Assembly (NCBI GenBank): GCA_023430705.1
Contig: JAEYZJ010000290.1
Coordinates: 1-6,951, forward strand
Reading direction: 5' to 3'
From: Pseudomonadota bacterium
GTDB lineage: Bacteria; Pseudomonadota; Alphaproteobacteria; Rhizobiales; Devosiaceae
Length of the DNA stretch: 6,951 nucleotides
Shown here: positions 6,125 to 6,951 of the stretch, piece after piece
Position numbering within the stretch: position 1 is the first letter of the stretch
How the letters are laid out: each line of letters begins with the position of its first letter
Translations under genes and position numbers: made by a program
Notes under the pieces: model-generated
Database searches by the model: none
The model's input: the letters and a program-made list of their open reading frames with translations, nothing else
What the model was told of the DNA's origin: nothing

Positions 6125-6559
6125 TTGACAGCAGGGCAGATCGCGCATCTCGAAATGATTCAAGGCGCGGTATCGCGCATGGCGGGCAACGCTTTCGCGC
6201 TAAAGTCCTTGGCGGTGACTGTGGTTGCGGCTGTCATCGCCTTGTCCGGATCGGACGGTGGTGCCGCGCACTCCGCTACCATCGCGCTCGTAAGCATCGC
6301 GCCCATCGTCCTCTTCTGGTTACTGGACGCGCATTACATGCGCATCGAGCGCGCCTACCGCCACCTCTTCGACGCGGTTCGCCGGGGCGATGGGGTGGAG
6401 CCGTTCGCCATGGACTCCCGGCCCTATTGGTCGAAGGTGGGCAGCATCGCGCGGGTGGGCGTCTCATCCATGGTCATGGCGTTGTACCCCGCTCTGATCG
6501 TGGTGCTTTTCGTTCTATGGCAGGCGTCACAGACAGGAGTCGTTGCGAATGCCGGATGA
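6125..6559 (+). CDS. Small three-helix membrane protein, partner of the TIR gene
   Basis: A 144-residue protein. An N-terminal, probably amphipathic helix (GQIAHLEMIQGAVSRMAGNAF, about 4-24) leads into membrane segments at about 27-42 and 51-67. Next comes a charged motif WLLDAHYMRIERAYRHLFD (65-83) forming a likely cytoplasmic helix, and then a long hydrophobic segment at 108-132. No enzymatic or ligand-binding domain is evident. The TTG at 6125 is chosen because AGGGG (6110-6114) lies 10 nt upstream and because the protein then begins MTAGQIAHLEMIQ, which from memory resembles the start of small membrane proteins found beside TIR-like genes. ATG at 6155 lacks a ribosome binding site. The gene's end overlaps the TIR gene by 11 nt, so the products are probably made together. 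I infer a role as membrane effector or anchor in a TIR-based defence module; this is not shown by the sequence. Lower G+C than the genes to its left suggests transfer. Confidence 0.8.
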   Translation: MTAGQIAHLEMIQGAVSRMAGNAFALKSLAVTVVAAVIALSGSDGGAAHSATIALVSIAPIVLFWLLDAHYMRIERAYRHLFDAVRRGDGVEPFAMDSRPYWSKVGSIARVGVSSMVMALYPALIVVLFVLWQASQTGVVANAG

Positions 6560-6951
6560 CCAGTACACGGCGCTCGTTCGCGCCCTGATGGGGAAGCCCA
6601 ACACTTCGGTGCCGCCCAATCTGTCGCTGATGGGTGCTTTTCTATCATCGCCTCCGCCGCGCCCCACGGCCGGGCCGACCCCGCCTCGCGCGCCGCTCGG
6701 TAACTCATTGATGGGATTGTTTCAGTCCTCGCAGGGCAATGCGCTGATGCCACCGCCCCGGTCCGGTGGTAGCCTGCTACCGACCCCAGCCGGCAACTCG
6801 TTGATGGGCCTGTTCGCGTCACCGGAGCCTGTCAGGGCTCCTACCCGGCGCAAGACCTACTTCTCCTTCCACTATGATGACGTGATGCGGGTCAACAACG
6901 TCAGACAGGCGTTCCGGATATTCAGCCCGGATAAGCCGGGCGCTATCACGT
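6549..6951 (+). CDS. ThsB-like TIR-domain protein with repeat-bearing N-terminal extension (3' end beyond window)
   Basis: 134 residues are visible and the frame is open at the window end. Residues 1-100 are Pro/Ser/Gly-rich and carry repeated LMG motifs (RALMGKP, NLSLMGAFLSS, GNSLMGLFQSS, GNALMPPP, GNSLMGLFASP). From 101 the sequence KTYFSFHYDDVMRVNNVRQ matches the first beta strand and helix of TIR-like proteins of the ThsB/DUF1863 (MTH538) type, whose members, as I recall them, start with a FFSFHY..D..RxNxVR pattern. ThsB proteins of Thoeris systems sense phage and make an NAD-derived signal. The catalytic Glu of such TIRs would lie beyond the window and cannot be checked. The ATG is supported by AGGAG (6535-6539), nine nt upstream, inside the membrane-protein gene, and the 11-nt overlap implies translational coupling. 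The long repeat-bearing extension is unusual, since ThsB proteins normally start directly with the TIR strand. Confidence 0.8.
   Translation, partial: MPDDQYTALVRALMGKPNTSVPPNLSLMGAFLSSPPPRPTAGPTPPRAPLGNSLMGLFQSSQGNALMPPPRSGGSLLPTPAGNSLMGLFASPEPVRAPTRRKTYFSFHYDDVMRVNNVRQAFRIFSPDKPGAIT
6618..6824 (+). repeat. Degenerate LMG-motif repeats coding a disordered linker
   Basis: Within the TIR gene the coded motif (G)N-x-L-M-G-x-F-x-S recurs at residues 24-34, 51-61 and 82-91, with a shortened copy GNALMPPP at 63-70 and a fainter RALMGKP at 11-17. The best two copies remain similar in DNA as well (GGTAACTCATTGATGGGATT and GGCAACTCGTTGATGGGCCT). Pro-rich spacers separate them. This looks like old internal duplication kept at protein level, with wobble positions drifting, which points to selection on the motif. 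Confidence 0.7.

Noticed and set aside
1..6951. CRISPR array, insertion sequence or integrase gene
   Set aside because: No regularly spaced direct repeats, transposase-like frames or recombinase motifs were seen on either strand.

Overview
The window reads as chromosomal DNA of a high-GC bacterium, most likely an alphaproteobacterium. The pointers are a HWE-family histidine kinase, an upstream site resembling an alphaproteobacterial EcfG (general stress response) promoter, several TTG/GTG starts, and about 70% G+C in hand-counted lines of the core genes. Species cannot be named from this. Most of the window (1-5845) looks like ordinary chromosome. The last ~1.1 kb (about 5846-6951) looks like the edge of an accessory region.

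Layout, left to right: (i) the first codons of an unidentified leftward gene (1-65); (ii) a divergent intergenic region with a GC-rich fold and an EcfG-like promoter; (iii) a soluble PAS-HWE sensor kinase (223-1248, +); (iv) a leftward operon reading ArsR-family repressor (2994-2647), SRPBCC/AHSA1 protein (2642-2166), exported alpha/beta hydrolase (2148-1267), driven from a promoter with a perfect TTGACA box and two abutting 16-bp CTAAC-N6-GTTAG operators; (v) a leftward ArsB/SLC13-type permease (4317-3079); (vi) a divergent MFS exporter (4493-5797, +) closed by a hairpin terminator.

Right of the terminator the sampled G+C falls to about 55-63%. There is a ~280-bp gap without a recognisable gene but with a long imperfect hairpin. 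It is followed by a tightly coupled gene pair: a 144-residue three-helix membrane protein (6125-6559) overlapping by 11 nt a protein (6549 to the window edge) whose fold begins with a ThsB-like TIR signature after a Pro-rich N-terminal extension of repeated 'GNSLMGLF' motifs. I read this as a candidate Thoeris-like anti-phage module in which a small membrane protein may serve as effector or partner. It is the most interesting part of the window. The TIR gene is cut by the window end, so its catalytic residues and any further genes of the system are not visible.

The ArsR-SRPBCC-hydrolase operon is a self-regulated unit of unknown substrate. The ArsB-like permease beside it should not be taken as evidence of arsenic resistance, because the regulator lacks the usual metal-binding cysteine motif.
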